A DNA stretch of 64,000 nucleotides. Source: Schistosoma haematobium (Eukaryota > Platyhelminthes > Trematoda > Strigeidida > Schistosomatidae). The notes beneath the pieces are model-generated. The model made no database searches. It was not told the origin of the DNA and was given only the letters and a program-made list of their open reading frames with translations. Numbering within the stretch: position 1 is the first letter of the stretch; each line of letters starts with the position of its first letter. Positions 27,221-39,090 of this stretch are shown piece after piece. The stretch covers positions 60,393,364 through 60,457,363 of the forward strand of contig NC_067196.1 in assembly GCF_000699445.3 (NCBI RefSeq), given 5' to 3'. The position numbers were made by a program, and so were the translations under genes.

Positions 27221-29940
27221 AGAAATGTGTTTTTTTTTTTTACAATAAATAGAGTCATCATTCAGACCAACTGATTCAACCAGTAGTTGATTAGTTATTA
27301 TTATTATTGCAATGACTATAGTAGTCATGATACATATGATACCATATGTCATGGATAAACATTTAAACATAATACATTGACCAATCCATGTTAATTACTT
27401 CATTTCATATTAAATACAATTTGTGTTTTTCGTTGTTGTTGCTTTGCAAAGAAACAAACGTAAAATATCCAACAAAAAAATTATATTATTTTCTATCTAT
27501 TTTATTTTAAACTTTATTCTAAATGATAAATGACTTTTTTTCTCTTCATATCTACAATCATTTAAATAATGCGCATAAATTCAAATTATCGCCAAAAATA
27601 TTTTTAAAAAATCATGTTTATTTAAACAAAGTAAAAAAATACATATATATATTGAAAAAAGTGGTAATAAACTGTAAATAATAATAGAATAAAATGAACA
27701 TTAATAAATTAATTCTTTAGTTGAATAAAATATTTTTATTATTATTTTAGAAAGATACATTACAAATTTCTTAAGATAGTATTAGTAATTAGTTAGTAGT
27801 AGGGAAACAAATGTTTTTATTCTTACCATACTATGAAAGTCAGTTAGCTAGATATGGAATACTTAATTTTCATTCTGAATATTATTATTATTACTTTTTT
27901 CTTTTATTTAGAAGGAATGAATTACAAAAAAATTATGGGGGTGGGGGGGTGCGATAAAATGGGACAAAAGTATTATTGTAATAAAACAATTCAGTTGTCT
28001 TTCTTTATCGTTCTGTTATTTATTTCATGATACATTTTTTTTAAATAAAAAAAATGTAGGAAAATTTTGTCCGAACTCCACCCTTATTTCTTTTATACAT
28101 TACATAAACAATCCGTATCATTCCTTAACTTCCCTGTCTTTCTTTCTTTCTTTCTTTCATAAAATCACTATACATACATGTGTATACATGGTACAGTAAG
28201 AGATATTGGTAGAGAAAGTGAAGAAATCTAGTCATAGCTTCAGAAAACTTTATCTCTATGGTAACTAAATCAATAAACGATAAATCAAAAAAATAGCAAA
28301 TATTTTTTTTTGAAAAGAAAGAACAAAAAAATAGGTTTTAGGTTGGACAATTTATTTTAGAAAGGAATTATATGTTTTTCTTTTAATTCAAATGACATAT
28401 TTTAATGTAGATTTTTATTTATTTTCACGTTTAAATATAATAATTTTTGTGTGTATAAATTCATCTACATAAAATTAAATATTGGGTAGCTGAATTTATA
28501 TATAAGAAACAGTTTTCCATTTGTCGAATGTATTGTCTTAAACATTAAAATTTATTCATAATCTAGCTTGATCTAGTCAATATGATGAATTCTACAAAGA
28601 AGGTTGGATAGTTGACAATTAAAACAAAGTCTCCTTGTGTAAATATTTAATTTATTACTGAAATGTTTTGTTTGAAACTGTTAGAATTTCATATTCCAAT
28701 AAAGGATGATGATCATATTGAGATTTTTAGTGAATACACAAATTCCACGATAATGAAATTATTTAGTAATATGAACGGAAATGAACTTTAATAGTTCAAG
28801 TCATCATCGCACTGACTAATGGGTTCCCCAAGAAGGAACAACATTTTACGATTTCTTATGTGAGTGTATTTTCTAAGCGTTAAATTTCTCAGAAAAATCT
28901 TAACATGCAACTAAGCAAAAAAATAAGCGAAAAGGGTAATAAGACAATTTCTTAACTAGATTCTCCTAATGTAGCTAATGAAAATGAAAAACGAGTGAAT
29001 TCATTTATGGGGTTCGAATGCATCAATCAAATAAATGATATTTTTTGTAGTGTACCGACTCCTGTAACCAATATAGCTACACTTGTGAAAATGATACATA
29101 TGATAAAACCACAGTTGTTCAAGTACTGACATGTTAATATGTTGTGAACTGACGACGAATTTGCCATATTAACCTTCTGCGTTTAAGTGCAGTATAAATG
29201 GATAAAATGTTAGTCAAGATATATTTACTGTTAACTTTTTACCCAATGCTCAATTTATCTGAAACTATCAAGTCGAACCTTGGCAGTGATACATGGAAGT
29301 TTATTAGGGAGATAAATATGAGAATAGTATGAATAAATAGTCTATGTTTAACTATAGCAAGCTTTGAAATTTAGTGTAGAAATTAATATAAAAAGATATT
29401 TTGAAAAATTGAATTATAGAAAGTCTAATGCTCTTATCCACAAAATTATGAAATATCCTATACCACTAATGTAGATCTATGTGAGTGGTTAAAAAGGATA
29501 CTGGTCCCTTTCCAGAACAAAAAAACTCGTATAACCGTTATTCTCCAGCAAAGTTTTATTAATCTGTAAAGTCAGCTCATACCAAAAAAGGAATATATGC
29601 TATGGATACTTATAAAACTACTTCCTTCATTATAATGGTTCAATAAAACAAATGAGATAAAGTTATAAGGAAAAATTCAATTTATTAAAAGTACTTCGAT
29701 GTATTGACAAATAATTCACCATGAACCTAGAACAACTACTTAATAACATAAAAAGTTACATACGCCTTTTAATTTTGTTCTATTTCTCTTACCAGAAATT
29801 ATGTATTTATATCTGGTCTATGATTGGCTAAAAACATGTTTATGATCCGTGAACATTATATATATAGACCCCAAGAGTATATGGTTACATCCAGATAGAA
29901 ATTCTCAAAATGAAATATAAAATACCAAAATACGTTTTTA
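27221..29940. other. Unique AT-rich DNA, no gene seen
   Basis: About 2.7 kb without recognised repeats or exons. It contains a G-rich run at about 27938-27952 and a (TTTC)n tract at 28138-28158. A short segment near 29263-29300 resembles one at 7285-7315 (CGAACCTTGGCAGTGATAC), hinting at an old shared repeat. Confidence 0.45.
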
Positions 29941-30262
29941 ATAGATGGATAGTGGCTTGCAGTGGAATCCAGGACGCGCGTTTCGCCCTATTTGGGATTC
30001 GTCAGTTGGATGTACCTGCATCTAGCCCCGGAGTGAACATTAACTCTGAGATGAAGATACATCCAGACGACGAGTCCCAAATAGGATGAAACACGCGACC
30101 TTGATTCCACTGCTATCCACTATCTATCTTTGCTTATAAAGCTTGTGACTTAAGGCTATATCAAGGCAATGCGCACAGTATGCACATATGCCAACAAGAG
30201 ACTGATCAATTGCAGTCATAAATAACAATGGATAGATACAAGTAAAACAACAAGTGAATTGA
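29941..30262. mobile_element. Sm-alpha (F1) SINE, head-to-head pair
   Basis: Minus-strand unit 29941-30025 and plus-strand unit 30026-30262. The minus ribozyme keeps CTGACGA (29999-30005), a stem II with CCC/GGG, GAAA (29981-29984) and the stem III palindrome ACGCGCGT. The plus copy has the stem II loop CAAATA but a mutated CTGANGA box (CGACGA after AGA). The plus unit runs to the conserved 3' end. Sm-alpha is the known schistosome satellite/SINE whose hammerhead self-cleaves. Confidence 0.85.
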
Positions 30263-30920
30263 TTTACTTCATAGCCCACATTTTAATTGTAATAATTCAG
30301 AGACAATATATCTTAAATTTCAAACTTTTGTCCGATTGCAAATAAAGTGTTTGAGTAAAAACAGCATGTTGTTAATCTATTCTCAAGTGTTCTAGGATAA
30401 AACAATCTGAATTCTAGTTCAGTTGAAGTCTAATTGTAATTCTTAATGACAAACCAATAATAAACATCGATGTTTATGTAAAGAACTTTCGATTATTTTT
30501 ATTACATTTCACACAGATGAATTCCTTGTGTATTGATAAAGAAAAGAATAAATTAACCACTGAAATGTCTTCAGTTAAGTTATTTACAGCATTTGGTATG
30601 GTGACGGGTTATTAAATTTTTATTTCATAAAATGTATGTGAATACATAATGCTGTTGTGATCAGATCAACTGTTAATTGGTTATAACAAATTCTCGATGT
30701 GCCAAGAAATAAACTCCTAGATTTTCATAGCTGAGAAACAGATATCCCACAAATTTGAGTAGATCACAACTATTTAAATGAATTAACATAATATCAATGT
30801 TTGTCTTATAGATAGTTTGTCATGTGATATATTAATGGCTATTATCTGTGATGATTATAATATTACGTTATAATTAGCGGATACCTCACATGTGAAATAT
30901 CCTGGCCTATTTAATATTGA
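30263..30920. other. Unique AT-rich DNA, no gene seen
   Basis: Nothing recognised on either strand. Confidence 0.5.
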
Positions 30921-31200
30921 ATGGCGCAGGTGCATACACCCTTTGTGTTCTCCTAAATTCTAGTCTCCTGATTCCTCCTTGTATCTTTTTTCTCTTCCCA
31001 AATTTATTTCACTGGATTATACTCTTTAAATAACATCTCCAAACCCTAATCTTCCCGATTACTGCTTATACTCTTACTACCTCTACCACTACGGGATTTG
31101 AATCGACAACTGCATCTCTGTGCTAATGTGGTATGGCAACTCGAACTGATGTACGTACGTACGAAGTTCTACGTTGTTACTGACTGACTGACTGACTGAT
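30921..31200 (+). mobile_element. LINE 3' UTR fragment with (TGAC)n tail
   Basis: Matches the 3' end of the LINE at 2115-2955: the last coding bases (GGCGCAGGTGCATACACCCT), the UTR, GTGGTATGGCAACTCGAACT and a tail of four to five TGAC units. It is a heavily 5'-truncated insertion in the same orientation. A possible duplication TAATATT flanks it, but imperfectly. Confidence 0.75.
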
Positions 31201-31655
31201 AATATTCTGTGGCCTTATATCTGATTCCATTTGGATTGTTTCTGATTGCTATCGAATTATACATCCTGACTGTTCTTGTATATAATCATCGACTTAACTC
31301 GCGTTAGTGTATAACGGAATTAAATAAATCAATTACGAGAATGAATTTCGAATAACTGTATTTCATACAATCGTTGATCAAGACAAACAATCGAAGAAAC
31401 GAAGAGAAGAAAGCTAAGTGAAGAGAACGAAACAAAACGACGCGGTGGAGAAGACGTGTGAGCCAACTCGATTTAATCAAGAGTTAATTAATATTTATAG
31501 TCGTATAGAAATAAGTTACAGAGATATGAGTATACGATAAGAAATTCACACACATACACTTACATAAAAACAGTCAAGATTGATAAGCGAATAATTAACA
31601 AGGTCAAAATGTAAGCTAAAATAAGCTAAATGGGCTCAACATATGACCAGCCATT
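31201..31655 (-). mobile_element. LTR-like repeat, copy 1
   Basis: About 430 bp matches 55878-56312 in the opposite orientation through a series of blocks: CGCGTTAGT, ATAACGGAATTAAATAA, AACGACGCG, GAGCCAACTC, AACAGTCAAGATTGATAAGC, AAGGTCAAAATGT. The far end reads TGTTGAGCCC on the minus strand, a TG start as in LTRs. Whether it is a solo LTR or another retroelement end is unresolved. Confidence 0.5.
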
Positions 31656-31887
31656 ACAAATAATTAACATACCAAAATATTTAGAAAAGAATCCAAATTG
31701 ACTATTTGAATAAAACAACAACTTCATGAGTATGATGTTATTTATTTCAAAGTTAAAAACTGAATGAGTTAATAGTTGAAATTGTTTTTAGTTATTTCAA
31801 CATTTAACTTATCTAACCATCGAAAATATTGAATTTATTGAAGTTCAAGATTAAATTAGTATAGTATACTACTGGTATACTACACTA

Positions 31888-31892
<5 letters not shown>

Positions 31893-31938
<46 letters not shown>
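31893..31938. repeat. (TA)n microsatellite
   Basis: About 22 TA units. Confidence 0.9.
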
Positions 31939-31940
<2 letters not shown>

Positions 31941-33437
31941 TATGCATTAGTATTCTTGTCAAAAGTAATTTATATAGGTCAGATCTATTAATTTAGTGAG
32001 ACAAAGTAAAGTGATATCCAACAACAACAAAAGAAAGGAAAACAGTCCAAGTACACATTTAGTTTGTCAAGTATATAACTAATTTCATTATGACCTTAAC
32101 TAATACAGTTATAATGTAAAAAACAGTTTTTCTTCATCCAGTTAACTAAACCGCTAAAATGAACTGAAAAAAAACATGTCAGATTAATTTAAAATGTACA
32201 CTAATTATTTTGTTCAATGTAAAAACTAAATATTAGCTAAGCTGAGAGGTTTTATCATCCCCTTCCTATCTATCTATTCCATACATGCAAACATTTATAG
32301 TTATGCATATACATTAGTTGAAATGAGTTGTTTGTCTAACAAAACACAACAACAGCAAAAAACAAAAGACGCAACATTTTAAAATTTACCTAATTTAGAT
32401 AAATAGAAGGGGAAAAAACTCTATAAACTAAACTTGTCTATCATAATGAAATAAAATTCTGTTAAAGATTAGACAAGAGATCCAGATGTATACGTAAAAT
32501 GATGAAATGGCAGGAGGGCGTAGATAAAATATTCTTTATACAATCATAGACATAATAATTATAATCTGTCATAAACTAGGGTCATATATATTGAGGTTGA
32601 TCATCGGAAAAAACTTCGTTTTTTTTAAAAAAGGGCTTGTCTTTTTTGTGTTTTTTTTATGTTTACTTAAAATTTATCGATAGTATTAATACATAGAGGT
32701 GTCTTCTTTTTCTTTATTAGGAATGATGTATTTTTATCTTTTTGAAAGGAAAAAAATTGAGTGAATTTCTTTATCAATTAATTATTTAAGACAATCATTC
32801 TTATGAATTCATAGATGGTTGAGGAGGAAATAAGATTAAGTGATCTGTTAGAGAAAGAGGTAAAGTGTGTGTGTGTGTGTGTGTGCGAGGGGGAGAGAGA
32901 GAGAAAGTGTGAGATAGATATAGACTATAGGGTGGAGGAATATTTGTGTTTTATTCTTTTTTTTAATTCATAGTAAATGAAAATACCTACAGGTGATTAT
33001 AAATCATTATCACCACCATTATTCTCTAACACATAGAAATATGTAAATATTAACATACTGAACGTTGAAAAAAACCATCAACAACAACAACAGACTATTT
33101 AATTTTTCTATTTTAAGGGATTATTCAATTTGATGTAGAGAATTTCAGCCAGACAAGTAAAATACACATAAACAAATAGGGATTTAAGGATTATTGGAAT
33201 CGAACTATTGAAGATTTTTAAAAATGGTATATCTATTAAATCAGTGTTTATACGTAATCTGTGTAGTTCTTTTCCGTAACCTTAAGTTCTACTTTTCATT
33301 AGTTATTACTTTAAATGAATTAAAAGAAATCTTGATGGAGATTTGTTAGAATTTAATTTTTGCCTTAAAAGATTACAAATAAGGAAAAATCAAGTTGATT
33401 ATAAATAGTAGACACAGTTTAGAACGAAATATTAATA
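31939..33437. other. Unique AT-rich DNA, no gene seen
   Basis: No exon recognised. It contains a (TG)n run at 32867-32885 followed by GA-rich sequence. Confidence 0.5.
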
Positions 33438-33748
33438 GTATGAATTTATTAGTCAATCTAAGACCACGATTGAAAACCTGGAAGCATTGGACAGTCGTCT
33501 CGCCCTAGCATGAGACTCCTCAGAAATGTTCGACCACAATCCTGCATGTGGGACATGAACCCAAGACCTTCGGTCTCGCGCTCAAATATTTGACCTCTAG
33601 ACCACTGAACCAGCATCCACAGGTGCTAATGTCCAACTTCAGTCGGCCCAGTGCTTTCGGGTTTTCAATAGTGTTTTAGCTTAGATCGACCCACGAATTC
33701 GACTATTAAAATTACTATATACTCCACAAACCCTCATTCTTATAAGAG
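33438..33748. mobile_element. F2 hammerhead SINE, inverted chimera
   Basis: Minus strand from the tail through ribozyme and tRNA-like head to the start of the 5' region (33438-33643), then plus strand from the stem I strand of the ribozyme (GGCCCAGTGCTTTCGGG) through the tail. Both outer ends are F2 tails. Confidence 0.75.
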
Positions 33749-34140
33749 CATAACTGTCTTCTATCTTGACACATGAAAAACAAAATGAGTTCAGTGATTC
33801 AATGTGAACTCATATTCATTAGAAAACTCATCGAGCACTGGTTAGCTTTTTTCGCCCCTAAGGCTTGCGGATATGCACATATGGGATACTCCACATCAGA
33901 TCAAGTTCGGAAAAGTAAGTAGTTATTTAAACTATACAATTCTTTTCACAAAAATATTAACCAAGCATAAAGCAGGTAACAAACAAGCCTGTGAATCAGA
34001 TCTTAATTCCATTTGTTCTCAAATGCCCCAGGATGAAAATGTATAATGAGTAATTCTTTTAACCGAAAAAAATGTTTTTTAAAGTAAAACAAACGAAGTA
34101 TTCATGCAAATACAATTGAACGTTTTAAAATTAAACAAAA

Positions 34141-34655
34141 TGTTATGCCCGAAGAAGATTAAATTATGGATAACTTCTCAGATCTATTTATGAACTGTCA
34201 TATATATATTCCTATTGTATAACTGTTAGGTAACTAGATTATGTACGTATACGTTCATATTCCTTTTATCATAAACTTTTATTTGACCTATTGATTACTA
34301 TTATGCGATTTATTATTCTTAAGTTATTTCCAATTTATGAGTTATAGTCCCTCACAATAACAGCCACCTCTGGGCTTGATCTTGTATAATTGTTATTTTC
34401 TTATTTTATGGTATGATGCCTGTATTTAAACTGCGTATGACTGAAATACATGGTTCATACTGTGGAATCTGAGGTTTGTGTTCTGAACTCAAACAGGCAG
34501 GGTTAAACGGAAGGACCAATCAGGACTCAAAGTTGACTCCAGGCTGCTCGTACTAATTAACGCATCATTGGTATGATATAGTGCCAAAGTCACATAAATC
34601 GTGTTCTAATTGGTGATTTAGTTAAGTGATAGTTGCTAAGGCAAAAGTCATAACA
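34141..34655 (+). mobile_element. Solo LTR with 5-bp target duplication
   Basis: A 515-bp unit begins TGTTATGCCCG and ends GTCATAACA, and is flanked on both sides by CAAAA (34136-34140 and 34656-34660). It is related along its length to 36341-36811 (shared TTCATATTCCTTTTATCATAA, and the TTCTGAACTCAA/CCAATCAG region). Terminal TG...CA and a 5-bp duplication fit an LTR retrotransposon of Gypsy or Bel type; no internal coding region is present, so recombination to a solo LTR is inferred. Confidence 0.85.
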
Positions 34656-34879
34656 CAAAAGTAGCTCGACATTTCAGTATTGAATTCGTTATTTTTTAAT
34701 GTCGTGCAGTCTGGAATGTTCACACACTCCCAAATACGCAATACGACGAAGATACACCTAATAAAAGGTAATTTTAACAGATAACGAAAATAAATGTCTT
34801 ATTTTAGTTGGTTGGAGGCAGTTGTCAGATGTCATCGGGAGTATCTCGAGGGTACTGATACTCCCAATGAGATTAAAAC

Positions 34880-35010
34880 CTATACCAACCAGCCTCACAA
34901 TCTGAGACACTGCCCTCAATCTGATCGAACAGCAAGCGATCCCTTTTACAATTGATGCATTTACGATTTACTGACCACTGATTAGTGATCAATGTCCCTT
35001 AGTGTTGATC
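34880..35010 (-). mobile_element. F3 element, very degraded
   Basis: CAGCCTCACAATCTGAGACA resembles the complement of the F3 tRNA-like arm, and TGATTAGTGATCAATGTCCC resembles the complement of its tail, but order and spacing are disturbed. Weak call. Confidence 0.3.
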
Positions 35011-35064
35011 GAATTCCGTTGTTCAAGTTACAATCTGACTGTAAGTCCATGTTTGAATAGATAA

Positions 35065-35950
35065 TAATGGTATTAAAGGAAACAATTTAATAATAAACTC
35101 ACTGTTTACATAAAAATGATGGTGGTTATGAAGATAATAGGGGTAGACAACAGTAATACTTAGAAAAGTTATCTATTTCTCAAGTGTACACATAAAGCGC
35201 TAACTGTTAGTGTGTTTAGTCATTACTTGGATACATATAGGACAGTATATGAAAAAGAAAGTAGTAATCTTAATATTCACTTATCACTAATGGAAATATA
35301 GTTATTTTAAAAAAAAGTTAAATCGTAATCTGGGTGGCCATTGTTTATTTATTTATTTTACTTTATTTCATTTTAACATTCCATTTTGTTTTTCTTTTAT
35401 TCTTCTTTGTTTATCATGTTCATTTCACTTCACTCTTTTGAATTCATATTTTCGACAACAAAAAAAGAAAGAAAAATGCGTTCCGTGTTTCAGTTTTTTC
35501 TTTCTTTTCTGTTTTCTGGCATCAATCACTTTTTTGCTTGCATCCTCTCATCCTATCCCTCACACACACACACTCTCCCGCTATTTATTTTACATTCCAT
35601 CTCTTTATGGAATCTGTCAATGTAATAAAGTTGGATCAGTTAAACTGAACAGAAATAAATAAACTAAATGAAAATATGTAATTAGACTTTTTTTCTAAAA
35701 CAAAAAAAGGATATCACATTTATTCAAAAAATATTTTTTGTATTTTTTTTTAAGGAAAAAGAATTCGTTCAAAACTATGCCCATAAGCAGAAAAAGGGAA
35801 TGTAACAAAGAAAAAAAAGTAATTTGTTACGAATAAATGAATTGAGTAGATATTAACTGAGATTATTTTATGTGATTTCATTTCTGTCTATTATATAATT
35901 AACTGAATTGAGTTATGCCATTACATTGTTATAACTTTGAATCCTGACAT
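35065..35950. other. Unique AT-rich DNA, no gene seen
   Basis: T-rich tracts and poly-A runs only. An open frame near 35386-35662 is low-complexity Phe/Ser-rich translation of a pyrimidine tract and is not called. Confidence 0.5.
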
Positions 35951-36236
35951 TTACTTACTTACTTACGCCTGTTACTCAAAATGGAGCATAGGCCGCCAAC
36001 CAGCATTCTACAGCCCACTCTGTCCTGGGCCTTCTTTCCTACTTCTATCCAATTGTTGTTCATTCTTCTCATATCTATCTCCATTTCTCGGCGTAATATG
36101 TTCTTTGGTCTTCCTCTCCTCCTTTGGCCTTGAGGATTACATGTGAGGGCTTGCCTTGTGATGCAGTTGGGTGCTTTCCTCAATGTGTGACCTATCCACT
36201 TTCAGTGCTTCTTCCTGATTTCTTCTTCTGATGGGA
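35951..36236 (-). pseudogene. RTE-type LINE 3' end, left half of twin-primed copy
   Basis: Minus-strand C-terminal end of the RTE polyprotein with its TAAG-repeat tail at the left edge (35951-35966). Peptide pieces include [20 protein letters not shown] and [18 protein letters not shown]. At 36236 it stops abruptly and the 5' end of an RTE element begins on the opposite strand. Confidence 0.85.
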
Positions 36237-37025
36237 TCTGGTTTGTCCTCTCTCCCTCTCCGCCTGGAGCCTCTCTGGGGCTAATGCCGGTCTCAAGCCC
36301 GGATAAGTTAGATGGGTTGGGTATGGGGTTAACGAGCCCATGTTATGTCCCGATAAGCATAATGACTGGTAATTTTCGGGATCCATTTATGGACCAATAC
36401 TAAACGTATATTTTCATCGTATAATTGTTAAATAACTAAACTATTCATATTCATATTCCTTTTATCATAAGCTTTATTTTAACCCATGAACTGTTATTAT
36501 ACGATTTTCCATTCTTGAATTACTCCCTGTCTGTTAATCACTACTTCCCACATTCACAGCAACATTTGACCAAATCTTGTACAAATGCTGTTTTCTATTT
36601 TATGGTACCTTGTGGTCTGTTTGATTGGTATATAAAATCAGTATGTTTAAGATATAACGATTCATATCTCAGAGGCTGGGAATGGTGTTCTGAACTCAAC
36701 TGGCTGGACTAGACAGGAGGCGGGACCAATCAGAACTCCAGGCTGCTCATATGGGTTTACGCGTCATTGATCCGACCACTGCTCTCTGATTGGCGGCCAC
36801 AGGTTATAACACCCCATACCGTAGAAAACTAATTCGCTAAAAAACGCTAACCAGAAAAAATAATTCAAATCATTTAAACTCCACCCTGGGAGTCAGAAGA
36901 TCTTCATTTAGAATAGTTATGATACCTCATGGTGAAAGCGGAGATCCTTCGGAAGTCACGAGGCTGATGCCTCTTCTGACAACCAGAGCAACCATTAATC
37001 TAGGTACATGGAATTTAATCCTAAT
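36237..37025 (+). pseudogene. RTE-type LINE 5' UTR and endonuclease start, inverted half
   Basis: Plus-strand 5' region of an RTE element, homologous to 51165-50880 on the minus strand. It has the 5' UTR (GGGGTT ... CCCCAT.CCGTAGAAAA), an AACGCTAACCAGA block, then the start of the endonuclease frame (LTTRATINLGTWN). It is interrupted by a solo LTR at 36341-36811. With the 3' half on the minus strand and the element's 5' end at the junction, the pair has the exact geometry of a twin-primed 5' inversion. Confidence 0.75.
36341..36811 (+). mobile_element. Solo LTR nested in RTE 5' UTR
   Basis: A 471-bp unit begins TGTTATGTCCCG and ends GGTTATAACA. It matches the solo LTR at 34141-34655. Flanks are GCCCA and CCCCA (4 of 5 identical). 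Removing it restores the RTE 5' UTR order seen at about 51100, which fixes both boundaries. Confidence 0.85.
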
Positions 37026-37059
37026 ACTCTTTGATCCATAGTTAATCAAAAAACTTTTA

Positions 37060-37451
37060 GACTAGACAAGCATGACATTGATCACCACCCAGTGATCAAT
37101 CAATTGCGATTACATCTCAGTCCTACAGGAGGTCAGTCATGGCTCGGATAGCTCAGTGGTAACGTCTCTGACTGTGAAGCTGGGTGACACGAGATCGAAT
37201 CCGTCAGGGAGCACCAGTTCCCTCAAGATTACAGGTACACCTTGCTGACGAGTGCCAAGTAGCACGAAACCCGGGTCCAGGGTTTCCTGTTGACTACCTC
37301 CAACCACCATCTTAATCTCAATACATAGTGCCCGCAGTGTCGAGTCACCTAGACTGGTGGCCACATTGCAACATGATCGATAGCATTCGATCTGCACTAA
37401 TAAGGACTAGACAAGCATGACATTGATCACCACCCAGTGATCGATCAATTG
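37060..37451 (+). mobile_element. F3 retrozyme-like element, more than one unit
   Basis: A tRNA-like head has a perfect A box TAGCTCAGTGGT (37149-37160) and a B box GATCGAATCC (37193-37202), followed by a hammerhead and a unique tail. The first 47 bases (37060-37106) and the last 47 (37405-37451) are identical except for one base, giving a repeat period of 345 bp, so the copy is about 1.14 units long. Ends that repeat in phase like this are expected when reverse transcription copies a circular or tandem RNA past one full turn. It has no coding capacity. The head cannot form a tRNA acceptor stem. Movement would need an enzyme supplied by another element; which one is unknown. Confidence 0.85.
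37239..37283 (+). ncRNA. Hammerhead ribozyme of F3 element
   Basis: The full core is present in order: stem I ACCTTG (37239-37244), CTGACGA, stem II GTGC/GCAC closing loop CAAGTA, GAAA (37266-37269), stem III palindrome ACCCGGGT, cleavage-site C at 37277, and stem I CAGGGT (37278-37283). Stem I makes six pairs, one of them U-G. All invariant core bases are intact, so self-cleavage after C277 of this line is predicted. A stem III of only three or four pairs without a real loop often means activity as a dimer. Confidence 0.85.
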
Positions 37452-38424
37452 TGAAACTAAGTAATATCCACTTCGGCATCTGTTGTAATAATAAATCTAT
37501 TCTAAGATTCTTCGAAGAATAACTAACAATATGGGATTTACCATGAAGTATGTTTGAAGTGTGGACTTTAAAAGTAATAATTAAGCTATCTCAAGTTAAT
37601 TCTGAAATATTCCCTAGTGAATTAGCAGTTACACTTCATAATTTGCTAGTTAATAATAAAGAAATATACTAATGATCGTCTATAATTCTCAAATAAAAAT
37701 AACAATCCACTCAGTTGTAACATTCCTATGTTTTCAATGTCATATGAAATTACAATTCGATACTACGAAAAAAACTAATCTAATTCGTTTTTCTTACTTC
37801 GATACACAATGTACGAACTGAGTTTTGGTTTTCTAAACGAAACTGTACTAGTGCATTTAATATGCTAATAGATGAGAAGCATATACCTGAATAATGAACG
37901 TAATATAGTTAAAGAAACCTTTGTTATCCTTCATGTCACTAGGAAAATTGAGTCATATCGATTGATACAAATAAATGTCAATAAAATTCATGTTAAGTAA
38001 AATTCAAGTACCTTCTATGAACCATAACTATCCCTATAAACGACTGTTTGATTTTAAACGCTTTTTGAGATAACTAAACTATCTATCTTATCTAGAAAAA
38101 TGGAGCATAAATTGTGAATACATTAAATGACCACTTGTCTATTGGTTAGTGGTTAATAGACCATCACTAATTGATGATCATCAGTTGCTGTTGAACAGAA
38201 TAATGACAGCATCTCTATCTCTCTAACTATAATACAAGGTGATAAGACCTCGAAACTCATACTGGAAATCTCTCTCTACAAGATTTCACACACCTTATAC
38301 AGATAAATGTTAAATAACCAAAAATTGAAGTCCATATTTCTCTTTCTATGAGTTACAATCGTCTGAAATAAAAAAGTGACCACTGAGATTACTTATTCCT
38401 TTATTCTACAGGTACACAATTTAT
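37452..38424. other. Unique AT-rich DNA, no gene seen
   Basis: Nothing recognised on either strand. Confidence 0.5.
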
Positions 38425-38945
38425 AGTAGAAGTGTCTTGACATTCATTATGAAGATTCGCACTTTGATATTAGTTGACAGTTGTTTCGATTTCCATATGT
38501 TCCTCAGTTGTAGGAATGAGGTTCTTGCCTTGCTAATCCTCGCCTTTACATCTGCATCGGATCCTCCTTGTTCACCGATGATGCTTCCCAAGTACGTGAA
38601 AGATTCCATATCTTCCACAGCTTATCCATCAAGTGTGATTGGGTTAGTGTTTTTCGTGTTTTATTTGAAGATCTTGCTTTTTCCTTTATATATGTTGAGG
38701 CCCACTGATTCAGAGGCTGCTGCTACACTAGTTGTCCTCATTTGCATTTGTTCGTGTATATAAGATAGAAGGTTCAGGTTATATGCGAAGTCAAAATCTT
38801 CTAATTGCTTCCAAGCTGTCGATTGTATTTCGTGCTTCCCGTCAAATGCCTAGATTTTTATAATTCAGTCGACCACTAGAAAAAAAAGAAAGGGGGAGAG
38901 TAAGCATCTTTGTCTGACTCCGGTCGTCATTTGGTATGCATCTAT
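38425..38945 (-). pseudogene. RTE-type LINE reverse transcriptase fragment
   Basis: Minus-strand middle part of the RTE polyprotein. It starts in the RT region (TTGVRQRCLLSPF, at about 38925-38890) and continues to FTYLGSIIGEQGGSDADVKA and IWKSKQLSTNIKVRIF, ending at NVKTLLLY near 38425. The RT active-site segment between these is partly deleted or decayed. Truncated at both ends, with no 3' tail, so it is a remnant cut by later events. Confidence 0.8.
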
Positions 38946-39021
38946 CAGCTCTCGATCTATGAATACTCGATTCAAATCTCAATGTTAGCACTGACATACG
39001 AGTTCAGATACTTTCATATTA

Positions 39022-39090
39022 TTAATCTCAAATAGGTAGAAATGTGCATCCTAGATACCACTGTTAACCACAATATAATCTCTGACTTGA
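39022..39090 (+). mobile_element. Sm-alpha (F1) SINE, degenerate
   Basis: TCTCAAATAGGTAGAAATGT then GCATCCTAGATACCACTG follow the ribozyme 3' half and the start of the Sm-alpha tail. Short and old. Confidence 0.5.

Noticed and set aside
26908..27261. A 117-codon open frame on the minus strand.
   Set aside because: It is translation across an F2 SINE (with peptides such as LKLDHHGKPGSTGRPFRPS that recur in many F2 copies), not a gene.
35386..35662. Overlapping open frames on the plus strand.
   Set aside because: Low-complexity pyrimidine tract; Phe/Ser/Leu-rich with no motif.
37141..37215. Possible true tRNA gene (perfect A box and good B box).
   Set aside because: The flanks cannot form an acceptor stem, the same sequence recurs at 62845 with a hammerhead attached, and it is part of a mobile element.
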